Source of the DNA: JBBSVE01 sp038233815
GTDB taxonomy: Bacteria > Pseudomonadota > Alphaproteobacteria > Rhodobacterales > Rhodobacteraceae
DNA length: 28,894 nt
Assembly: GCA_038233815.1 (NCBI GenBank)
Contig: JBBSVE010000023.1
Location: 1-28,894, forward strand
Direction: 5' to 3'
The first letter of the stretch is position 1, and every line of letters begins with the position of its first letter. The position numbers and the translations under genes are program-made. The notes beneath the pieces were generated by a model that was not told where the DNA came from, did not search any database, and saw nothing but the letters and a program-made list of their open reading frames with translations. Below, piece by piece: positions 23,678-28,894 of this stretch.

Positions 23678-24247
23678 TCAGTGCAGCTTTTCGCCCACCA
23701 GCCGGATCGAGGCATCGATGGAGGATGCCGCGTCGGCCTCTGTCATCTGTTGCGCCAGCACGTCGCCAGCTGCCGCAACCGCGACGGTCACCGCTTCCTC
23801 CCGGATGGCCCGGATCGCTGCGGCTTCGGCGGACGCAATCCGGTCCTCGGCCCCGGCAAGTCTGCGCGCGATGGAGGCCTTCAGATCGACCTTTGCCTCT
23901 TCCGCGGCGGTCATGGCCTCGGACCGGGCCGTGGCGACGATCCGGTCGGCCTGCACCTGCACGTCCTTGCGCTTGCGCTCGTAGCTGGCGAGGATCGCCT
24001 TCGCCTCTTCGCGGAGCGCGCGGGCCTCGTCCAGTTCCTCCCGGATCAGCAAGGCGCGGCTGTCGAGCATCCCCATCAGGCGGCCGGGCACCTTCATGTA
24101 GATCAGGACGCCGACAAAGATCAGAAACGAGATCAGCACGGTCAGGTTGGTATTTTGGAACGTCCAGAACGAGCCGGAGAACGGATTGCCTGCCGAAGCC
24201 ATCGCGGGGCCGGCTGCAAGGACGCCCAGACCAATCAGTTTTTTCAT
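23678..24247 (-). CDS. atpF: F0F1 ATP synthase subunit b
   Basis: A 189-residue stalk subunit. It has an N-terminal hydrophobic stretch that looks like a short signal-like lead (MKKLIGLGVLAAGPAMASAG), then the membrane anchor LTVLISFLIFVGVLIYMKVP, then a long alternating charged coiled-coil helix (from RALLIREELDEARALREEAK to the end) that joins F0 to F1. It is the last gene of the F0 operon, with four bases between the b' stop and its ATG and a ribosome site AAGG inside the end of b'. Alphaproteobacteria usually carry paired b and b' subunits, which agrees with this arrangement. It ends one base from the convergent GntR gene, so a separate terminator must lie in coding DNA or be absent. Confidence 0.95.
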   Translation of the reverse strand: MKKLIGLGVLAAGPAMASAGNPFSGSFWTFQNTNLTVLISFLIFVGVLIYMKVPGRLMGMLDSRALLIREELDEARALREEAKAILASYERKRKDVQVQADRIVATARSEAMTAAEEAKVDLKASIARRLAGAEDRIASAEAAAIRAIREEAVTVAVAAAGDVLAQQMTEADAASSIDASIRLVGEKLH

Positions 24248-24251
24248 CGTC

Positions 24252-24785
24252 CTAGCCTTTCAGTCGCGCATCGACCGCGCCGTCGACCGCACCCGCATCC
24301 GCCGTGCCACCCAGCACCGCGACGATCTCCCGTGCGGTATCCATCGCGACCTCGCGCACGCTCTCGGCGGCCCCCGTCTTGATCTCCGCGATCCGCTTTT
24401 CGGACACGGCGGTCTTGGCGTCGATCTCCGCATCGGCGGTGGCGATGGCTTTGTCGAGATCGACCTGGATGTCCGCTTTCGCCGCCGCAACGATCTTGCC
24501 GGCTTCCACGCGGGCGGCGGCGAGCGCCTTCTCATAGGCGTCCTCCGCATCCTGCGCCTGCTGCTTCAGATCCTCGGCAGAGGCGAGATCGTTGGTGATC
24601 GTGCCCCGGCGTTCGGCCAGAACCGCGCCGATCCGGGGGATCGCGACCCGGGTCAGGATCATGTAAATCGCGACCAGTGCCACAAGCAGCCAGAAGATCT
24701 GGTTGGCCCATGTCGAGATGTCGAGCTGCGGCATGCCGACGGCATGTCCGCCCGCAGAGCCCGCTTCCTGTGCTTCGGTCGCCAT
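24252..24785 (-). CDS. F0F1 ATP synthase subunit b'
   Basis: A 177-residue second stalk subunit (b', often named atpG or atpX). After a short Gly/Ala/Ser-rich start, residues about 28-50 are the membrane helix, ISTWANQIFWLLVALVAIYM, followed by RVAIPRIGAVLAERRGTITN and a long coiled-coil. The heterodimer b/b' is typical of photosynthetic and other alphaproteobacteria. The ATG at 24785 has a GGAGG site five bases upstream. It follows atpE after 53 bases that contain a strong hairpin (24814-24829) and precedes atpF by four bases. Confidence 0.95.
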   Translation of the reverse strand: MATEAQEAGSAGGHAVGMPQLDISTWANQIFWLLVALVAIYMILTRVAIPRIGAVLAERRGTITNDLASAEDLKQQAQDAEDAYEKALAAARVEAGKIVAAAKADIQVDLDKAIATADAEIDAKTAVSEKRIAEIKTGAAESVREVAMDTAREIVAVLGGTADAGAVDGAVDARLKG

Positions 24786-24813
24786 GACGTCCTCCGTCCG
24801 GGGTCAGGAATGA

Positions 24814-24829
24814 GCCGGGTTTCCCCGGC
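24814..24829 (-). terminator. Hairpin with GAAA loop between atpE and atpB'
   Basis: On the transcript (minus) strand GCCGGG, tetraloop GAAA, CCCGGC form a perfect six-pair GC stem with a stable GNRA-type loop, 10 bases after the atpE stop (24839). There is no T tract. A hairpin there could act as a partial terminator or as a 3'-end stabiliser for atpE mRNA, which must be made in excess because the c ring has many copies. Confidence 0.55.
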
Positions 24830-24838
24830 CCAGTGGGA

Positions 24839-25087
24839 TCAGACCGCGAACATCAGCAGCAGCGCGATCAGGAACGCGAAGATGCCCAGTGCTTCGGCGA
24901 ATGCGATGCCGACGAAAAGGTTCGCGAGCTGCCCGGGAGCCGCCGACGGATTGCGGAGAGCGCCTGACAGGAAGTTGCCCGCGATGATGCCCACGCCAAT
25001 GCCCGAGCCGCCGAGCCCCATCGTCGCAAGTCCCGCGCCGATATATTTACCCATCAGTGCGAATTGTGCCGCTGCCGTCACGTCCAT
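24839..25087 (-). CDS. atpE: F0F1 ATP synthase subunit c
   Basis: An 82-residue two-helix proteolipid forming the rotor ring. Helix 1 has the glycine-rich segment IGAGLATMGLGGSGIGVGII (residues 16-35), the polar loop is ALRNPSA (R45, N46, P47), and helix 2 carries the proton-binding glutamate E65 in GIAFAEALGIFAFLI. The ribosome site AAGGAG lies about eight bases ahead of the ATG at 25087, stronger than those of its neighbours, as expected for the multi-copy subunit. It lies 27 bases after atpB, and the hairpin at 24814-24829 follows. The carboxylate is Glu, and no sodium-type second carboxylate is evident, so it is a proton-type ring. Confidence 0.97.
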   Translation of the reverse strand: MDVTAAAQFALMGKYIGAGLATMGLGGSGIGVGIIAGNFLSGALRNPSAAPGQLANLFVGIAFAEALGIFAFLIALLLMFAV

Positions 25088-25114
25088 GGTCAGTCTCCTT
25101 GTTGATTGGAAAGA

Positions 25115-25912
25115 TCAGTGATGCGCGCCGCCCACGGCGTCACGCAGATACACGCAGGTCAGGATGGTGAAGACATAGGCCTGCACCACCGCCACCAGCA
25201 TTTCGAGCCCGTAGAGCGCCGAAACCGCCCCCACCACGATGGGCGACAGGATGAGCGCCGTGGCGAACCCCGCAATCACCTTGATGACCGCATGTCCGGC
25301 CATCATGTTGCCCGCAAGACGGATGGAGTGGGATACCGGGCGGACGAAGTATGAGATAACCTCGATCAGCGCCAGAACGGGCCGGATGGGCAGGGGCGCG
25401 CTCTTGACCCAGAACATGCCGAGGAATCCGATCCCGTTGCGCACGAAGCCGAGGATCGTGACACCGAGAAAGACCATCAGCGCCAGCACCACCGTCACGG
25501 CCACATGGCTCGTCGTGGTGAAGGACAAAGGCAGAAGGCCCAGCGTGTTGGAAAAGAGGACGAAGAGGAACAGGGTCATGATGTAAGGAAAATACTTCAC
25601 CCCCTCGTGCCCCGTCACTTCCTCCACCATGTTGTAGACGAAGCCGTAGAGGAGTTCCGCGACGGACTGGCTGCGCGATGGCACGATGGCCCGCCTGCGT
25701 GTGCCATACATCATCAGAGCCGCCACAACGAGGACGGCAATCGCCATCCAGAGCGTCACGTTGGTCACGTCATACCAGTGGATGTTGACCGTGCATTCAT
25801 TGAACGGCGTGCCGTGGTCGTCCGTGCAGAACAGCTTCGTGGGCACGAACTGATCCATCGGATGGATCGCAAACTCGGTCTTGCCCGTCTCGATCGCGCC
25901 CGTCTCAGCCAT
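25115..25912 (-). CDS. atpB: F0F1 ATP synthase subunit a
   Basis: The proton-channel subunit, about 265 residues with five or six membrane helices. The conserved arginine that faces the c ring is R198 in VSHSIRLAGNMMAGHAV, and helix TLWMAIAVLVVAALMMYG and LFLFVLFSNTLGLLPLSF are also typical. C-terminal YGLEMLVAVVQAYVFTILTCVYL agrees. I use the ATG at 25912, with AGGG six bases before; an ATG at 25918 is possible. The start overlaps the atpI stop (25905) by eight bases. It is third in the order atpI-atpB-atpE, as usual. Confidence 0.95.
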   Translation of the reverse strand: MAETGAIETGKTEFAIHPMDQFVPTKLFCTDDHGTPFNECTVNIHWYDVTNVTLWMAIAVLVVAALMMYGTRRRAIVPSRSQSVAELLYGFVYNMVEEVTGHEGVKYFPYIMTLFLFVLFSNTLGLLPLSFTTTSHVAVTVVLALMVFLGVTILGFVRNGIGFLGMFWVKSAPLPIRPVLALIEVISYFVRPVSHSIRLAGNMMAGHAVIKVIAGFATALILSPIVVGAVSALYGLEMLVAVVQAYVFTILTCVYLRDAVGGAHH

Positions 25913-26255
25913 CGTCATCCCTGTCCGTTGCAGCATGCGCCGCGTCTCTTCCGCCCGGCGGAGGTATCGCCATCGACCTTGCCGTCCCGAGCATCACCCG
26001 GACGCCCGCCGCCATTCCCAGAAGGACGAAGAGGATCAGGAACACCGGCCGCGTGCCGAAGGTCCAGTCGAGCCCCCATCCGATCCCGAACCCGATCAGC
26101 ATGCCGCTGACCAGCTCGATCACCATCCTCCAAGCCACCTCGCCCTGCGAAAAGGCCTGTCCCGCTGCCGATCTCTCGACCAGGGCCCCCTTGCGCGCCT
26201 TCGAGAGCCGCCTGTCGAGCGCCTTCAGCCGCGCCGGGTCTGGCTCCTCCGCCAT
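25905..26255 (-). CDS. atpI: AtpI/AtpZ family ATP synthase assembly protein
   Basis: A 116-residue small membrane protein: charged N-terminus (ALDRRLSKARKGAL), then two helices near VIELVSGMLIGFGIGWGLDW and FLILFVLLGMAAGVRVML, and a disordered charged tail with GGRDAAHAATDRDDDG. This is the AtpI-like gene usually found first in the F0 operon, which helps in c-ring assembly. The ATG at 26255 has AGGGG close upstream. Its stop overlaps the atpB start by eight bases. Confidence 0.88.
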   Translation of the reverse strand: MAEEPDPARLKALDRRLSKARKGALVERSAAGQAFSQGEVAWRMVIELVSGMLIGFGIGWGLDWTFGTRPVFLILFVLLGMAAGVRVMLGTARSMAIPPPGGRDAAHAATDRDDDG

Positions 26256-26283
26256 GACGGCCCCTGCAAAAAACTTTGCCCTG

Positions 26284-26310
26284 ACTATGCAAGGGACGCG
26301 CGCGAGTCAA
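26284..26310 (-). promoter_or_regulatory. Candidate promoter of the F0 operon
   Basis: On the minus strand TTGACT (26305-26310 on plus) is followed by 15 bases and CATAGT (26284-26289), about 30 bases upstream of the atpI ATG. The hexamers resemble -35 and -10 elements, but the spacing is short, so the match is weak. The 26256-26466 gap holds nothing else but the ArsR site. Confidence 0.35.
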
Positions 26311-26419
26311 CCCGTCCATCCTGCGCAGGTCTTGAGCGCAAGCCGTTGTTCTGGTAACGAAAGTCTGCAGGCGTCCGGCGTTCCCTTGAACGGCCATCGT
26401 CCGCGCGCGTCCTCGTCAT

Positions 26420-26435
26420 TCAACCTTTCGGTTGA
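26420..26435. promoter_or_regulatory. Candidate ArsR operator
   Basis: TCAACC (26420-26425), TTTC, GGTTGA (26430-26435) form a perfect 6-bp inverted repeat 31 bases ahead of the ArsR start, in an A/T-richer stretch with TCAT/ATGA flanks that extend the symmetry. ArsR-family proteins of this short type often bind such TCAACC-N4-GGTTGA-like palindromes in their own promoter, so autoregulation is likely by inference. Confidence 0.6.
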
Positions 26436-26466
26436 TGATTGTGGCCCCGCTTGCCATCAGACGGCC

Positions 26467-26793
26467 ATGCCGCATCCGCTTGACGTCACCTTTGCCGCCC
26501 TCGCGGACCCCACCCGTCGGGCCATCCTCGGGATGCTGCTGGAGGATGACATGGCGGTCACGGACGTGGCGGCACCCTTTCCGATCTCGCTCGCCGCGAT
26601 CTCCAAACATCTGGCGGTGCTGGCCGCCGCGCGGCTCATCAGTCAGGAGAAACGCGGCCGCGTGAACTGGTGCAAGCTGGAGCCGGATGCCCTGCGCGCC
26701 GCCTCGGTCTGGATGCAGGGCTTCGGGCAGTTCGATCCGGTGGACCTCGATCAGTTCGAGCGGTTCCTCGCGATCGAATTGGGCGAGCGTTAG
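26467..26793 (+). CDS. ArsR-family winged-helix transcriptional regulator
   Basis: A 108-residue regulator. The winged helix-turn-helix is LDVTFAALADPTRRAILGML, then VTDVAAPFPISLAAISKHLA (recognition helix about 40-56) and ARLISQEKRGRVNWCKLEP (wing). It lacks the Cys-rich metal sites of classic ArsR; only one cysteine (WCKL) is present. In many genomes this type of short regulator (SdpR/YdfF-like) is followed by an SRPBCC/AHSA1 family gene, but here the next gene is convergent mipZ, so the partner is absent or elsewhere. It likely represses itself through the palindrome at 26420-26435. Its targets are unknown. Confidence 0.88.
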   Translation: MPHPLDVTFAALADPTRRAILGMLLEDDMAVTDVAAPFPISLAAISKHLAVLAAARLISQEKRGRVNWCKLEPDALRAASVWMQGFGQFDPVDLDQFERFLAIELGER

Positions 26794-26802
26794 CGCAAAA
26801 GA

Positions 26803-27612
26803 TCAGAACGCCACCTGCACGCCGGGCAGACGCAGCTCCGCCACCAGATCGCGCACCTCCTGGCGCGCGGCGATGTTGGACAGGCTCAATTGGTCCACGC
26901 CGGTGTCCTTCAGGTCAAGCAGCGTCAGCCCGCGCGGAAACAGCTCGCGGAAGATCACGCGCTCCGAAAACCCCGCAGCGACGCGAAAGCCGATCCGTTT
27001 CGACAGATCGCCCAGCGCGTCGCCCACCTTCTTCTTGTTGTGCATCTGCTGGGTGCCAAGCCGGTTGCGCACCACGATCCAGTCGATCGGGCGCAGCCCT
27101 GCCTGCGCGCGCCACTGCCGCGCGTGCCAGACCATCTCCGAATAGATCGAGGGGCCCTTCACCTTTCCGGTTTCCGCGTCCATCCGGGCCAGCAGGTCGA
27201 AATCCACGAAGCTGTCGTTGAGCGGGGAGATCAGCGTATCGGCCAGACTGTGCGCGACCTGGCTCAACCGCGTGTGGGAGCCGGGGCAGTCGATCACGAT
27301 GAAATCGGCATCCGGCTCCAGCGCCATCACGGCCGCCGACAACCGCGCGTCATAGGCGTTGCCGCCCGGCGCCACATCGTCCGCGTCGACCTCCGGCAGG
27401 GCGCGGTAGTCCGGGCTCGGCAGCACCAGCCCCGTGCGGGCAAGATAGGCCAGCCGGTTCTCCACATAGCGCCCGAAACTCTTTTGCCGCAGGTCGAGGT
27501 CGAGCGCGCCGACCCGGTGCCCCATCCGCACCAGCGCTGTCGCCACATGCATCGAGGTGGTCGACTTCCCCGACCCGCCCTTTTCGTTTCCGACGACGAT
27601 GATATGCGCCAT
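26803..27612 (-). CDS. mipZ: MipZ/ParA-type ATPase, division-plane positioning
   Basis: A 269-residue deviant-Walker-A ATPase. The deviant Walker A is NEKGGSGKSTTS (K11, G12, G13, S14, G15, K16, S17, T18), followed by the switch DLDLRQKSFGRYVENR and the Walker-type DFIVIDCPGSHT. C-terminal WIVVRNRLGTQQMHNKKKVG matches MipZ, which in alphaproteobacteria forms a gradient from the poles with ParB and places the FtsZ ring at midcell. No ParB gene is nearby, which is usual for mipZ. The gene ends 9 bp before the convergent ArsR stop at 26793. Confidence 0.9.
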   Translation of the reverse strand: MAHIIVVGNEKGGSGKSTTSMHVATALVRMGHRVGALDLDLRQKSFGRYVENRLAYLARTGLVLPSPDYRALPEVDADDVAPGGNAYDARLSAAVMALEPDADFIVIDCPGSHTRLSQVAHSLADTLISPLNDSFVDFDLLARMDAETGKVKGPSIYSEMVWHARQWRAQAGLRPIDWIVVRNRLGTQQMHNKKKVGDALGDLSKRIGFRVAAGFSERVIFRELFPRGLTLLDLKDTGVDQLSLSNIAARQEVRDLVAELRLPGVQVAF

Positions 27613-27681
27613 ACACCCGTTCCAGATTTTGCCCGCACGCTAGATCGGGCGGGGTCCGTTGGCCAGTCGCGGCACCGATGC

Positions 27682-27713
27682 GAATGAAAACGCCGCCCCC
27701 GGTGGGGAGCGGC
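27682..27713 (-). terminator. Intrinsic terminator of rpmE
   Basis: On the minus strand GCCGCTCCC, loop CACC, GGGGGCGGC form a nine-pair stem with one G-T wobble, immediately followed by GTTTTCATTC. It lies 23 bases after the rpmE stop, so it likely ends the trmD-rplS-rpmE operon. Confidence 0.75.
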
Positions 27714-27736
27714 GCAATCACGCGCGGCGCATTGGC

Positions 27737-27958
27737 TCAGAAGCCGAGGCCCGCATACTTGTTCTTGAACTTCGACACGCGCCCACCGGTATCCATCAGC
27801 TTGGCGTTGCCTCCGGTCCAGGCGGGGTGCGCCAAGGGATCAATGTCGAGCGACATCTGGTCGCCTTCCTTGCCCCAGGTGGTCCGGGTCTGGAAGATCG
27901 ACCCGTCGGTCATCTTCACATCGATCATGTGATATGCGGGGTGGATTCCGTCTTTCAT
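27737..27958 (-). CDS. rpmE: 50S ribosomal protein L31
   Basis: A 73-residue L31: MKDGIHPAYHMIDVKMTDGS, GDQMSLDIDPLAHPAWTGG and DTGGRVSKFKNKYAGLGF are typical of alphaproteobacterial L31. It has no CxxC zinc motif, so it is the zinc-independent C-minus form. The ATG at 27958 has GAGGAG seven bases before it, and the ribosome site lies in the 11-base gap after rplS, so the two are cotranscribed. A terminator follows at 27682-27713. Confidence 0.96.
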   Translation of the reverse strand: MKDGIHPAYHMIDVKMTDGSIFQTRTTWGKEGDQMSLDIDPLAHPAWTGGNAKLMDTGGRVSKFKNKYAGLGF

Positions 27959-27969
27959 GGCAACGCTCC

Positions 27970-28353
27970 TCAGCCCTTGGCGGCGCTTGGCGCCTTGTAA
28001 CGCGTGTTCTCGACGATCCGGGCGCTCTTGCCCCGGCGCGAGCGGAGGTAGTAGAGCTTGGCACGGCGAACCCGGCCGCGGCGCACGACCTCGATGCTGT
28101 CGATGTTGGTGGCGTAAAGCGGAAACACCCGCTCGACTCCCTCACCGAAGGAGATCTTGCGCACGGTGAAGGACGCGGCCAGCGTCGCCCCGCCCTTGCG
28201 CGCGATGCACACGCCCTCGTAGTTCTGGACCCGGCTGCGGGTGCCCTCGGTTACCTTGTAGCCGACCTTTACCGTATCTCCGGCGCGGAAATCCGGGATC
28301 GTCTTGCCGAGGGCGGCGATCTGCTCCGCCTCGATCTGCGCGATCAGGTTCAT
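27970..28353 (-). CDS. rplS: 50S ribosomal protein L19
   Basis: A 127-residue L19: MNLIAQIEAEQIAALGKTIP, FRAGDTVKVGYKVTEG, RVQNYEGVCIARKGG, ASFTVRKISFGEGVERVFP and RRGRVRRAKLYYLRSRRGKSARI are all as expected. It lies at the 30S/50S interface. I chose the ATG at 28353 with AAGGA six bases upstream instead of the in-frame start at 28446, which would overlap trmD. It begins 13 bases after trmD and precedes rpmE by 11 bases. Confidence 0.97.
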   Translation of the reverse strand: MNLIAQIEAEQIAALGKTIPDFRAGDTVKVGYKVTEGTRSRVQNYEGVCIARKGGATLAASFTVRKISFGEGVERVFPLYATNIDSIEVVRRGRVRRAKLYYLRSRRGKSARIVENTRYKAPSAAKG

Positions 28354-28366
28354 CGCAATTCCTTTC

Positions 28367-28894
28367 CTATGCTCCGGGTTCGTTCCCGAATTTTCTGCCG
28401 CCTGAGAGCTCTCGGTCTTCATCCGGGTCCCGATCGTGCATCGCACAATAAGCCCGCCAGAGGTCAGGTCTGCGTTCGCGTGTCAGCCTTTCGGCCATCG
28501 CCCGCCGCCAGTCGGATATCCGGCCATGATGCCCCGACAGAAGAATGTCGGGTATGGCATGGCCCTGCCAGTCGGAGGGTTTCGTATAGTGCGGAAATTC
28601 GAGCAGCCCTTCCGAAAAGCTCTCCTCTTCGGTCGAGGCCTGATTCCCGAGCACGCGGGGTATAAGCCGCACCGTGGCGTCAAGCAAGGCCTGCGCCGCG
28701 ATCTCCCCCCCCGTCAGGACGAAATCGCCGAGCGAGACTTCCTGCACCTGCCGGGCCTGCAGAACCCGTTCGTCGACCCCCTCGAACCGCCCGCATAGCA
28801 GCGTGATGCCTTGGCCGCCCGCGAACCGCTGCGCCATCGCCTGATCGAAGCGCCGCCCACGTGGCGAGAGGTAGACCACCGGCCAGTCCGCGCG
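28367..28894 (-). CDS. trmD: tRNA (guanine-N1)-methyltransferase TrmD, 5' part outside the window
   Basis: The C-terminal part (about 175 residues) of the SPOUT-fold enzyme that methylates G37 of tRNAs next to the anticodon. The gene runs off the end: the last codons (28880-28894) read RADWP ahead of VVYLSPRG, so the frame is open and the real start lies beyond 28894. Signatures LLCGRFEGVDERVL, VSLGDFVLTGGE, LLSGHHGRISDWR and the trefoil-knot SAM site are present. It is upstream of rplS by 13 bases, the common trmD-rplS order. Confidence 0.95.
   Translation of the reverse strand, partial: RADWPVVYLSPRGRRFDQAMAQRFAGGQGITLLCGRFEGVDERVLQARQVQEVSLGDFVLTGGEIAAQALLDATVRLIPRVLGNQASTEEESFSEGLLEFPHYTKPSDWQGHAIPDILLSGHHGRISDWRRAMAERLTRERRPDLWRAYCAMHDRDPDEDRELSGGRKFGNEPGA

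Overview
The window is GC-rich, compact, ordinary chromosomal DNA of an alphaproteobacterium, most likely a member of the Rhodobacteraceae/Roseobacter group. The signs are a split F0 operon with b and b' subunits and no F1 genes, MipZ, the trmD-rplS-rpmE block, a MoxR/DUF58/DUF4159 cluster, a DUF1285 protein, and a Branch-type glycosyltransferase with a rhodobacteral-style C-terminal domain. No tRNA, rRNA, insertion sequence, prophage, CRISPR array or toxin-antitoxin pair was seen.

Layout. (a) 1-170 is foreign to what follows: a plus-strand fragment resembling the barrel of a TonB-dependent receptor runs straight into the 3' side of glcE. The C-terminal part of GlcE and all of glcF are missing, so this end is probably a chimeric contig end or a real deletion junction. 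(b) 142-2454 (minus): glcD and truncated glcE, glycolate oxidase, with a GntR-type inverted repeat upstream. (c) 2554-3264: a DUF599 membrane protein. (d) 3275-10036 (minus): a four-gene tightly packed operon of MoxR ATPase, DUF58 protein, BatA/DUF4159 membrane protein and a second large membrane protein. A DUF1285 gene is divergent from it. (e) 10843-15911: a secreted proline-rich protein, a zf-CHCC mini-protein, polA, a small exported protein and an L,D-transpeptidase. (f) 15936-19504: HIT protein and a two-domain glycosyltransferase on minus, with a sulfotransferase and a PAP2 phosphatase divergent on plus; this looks like an envelope or surface-glycan neighbourhood. (g) 19497-22085: adenosine kinase and endonuclease III (overlapping by 4 bp), divergent from an AraC-HTH/O6-alkylguanine transferase fusion. 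(h) 22180-23677: an OmpA-type lipoprotein and a FadR-type GntR regulator. (i) 23678-26255 (minus): the F0 operon atpI-atpB-atpE-atpB'-atpF. (j) 26467-28894: an ArsR regulator, MipZ, and the trmD-rplS-rpmE ribosomal/tRNA-modification operon, with trmD running off the window.

Functionally this is mostly housekeeping: glyoxylate/glycolate oxidation, DNA replication and repair, ATP synthesis, translation and division-site placement. I found no clear-cut undescribed multi-gene defence or mobile system. The observations most worth a second look are the junction at about 145-165, the glc operator candidate, the glycosyltransferase/sulfotransferase pair, the MoxR cluster's large uncharacterised membrane proteins, the orphan ArsR with a strong palindromic operator candidate, the hairpin after atpE, and long G tracts inside two coding genes.
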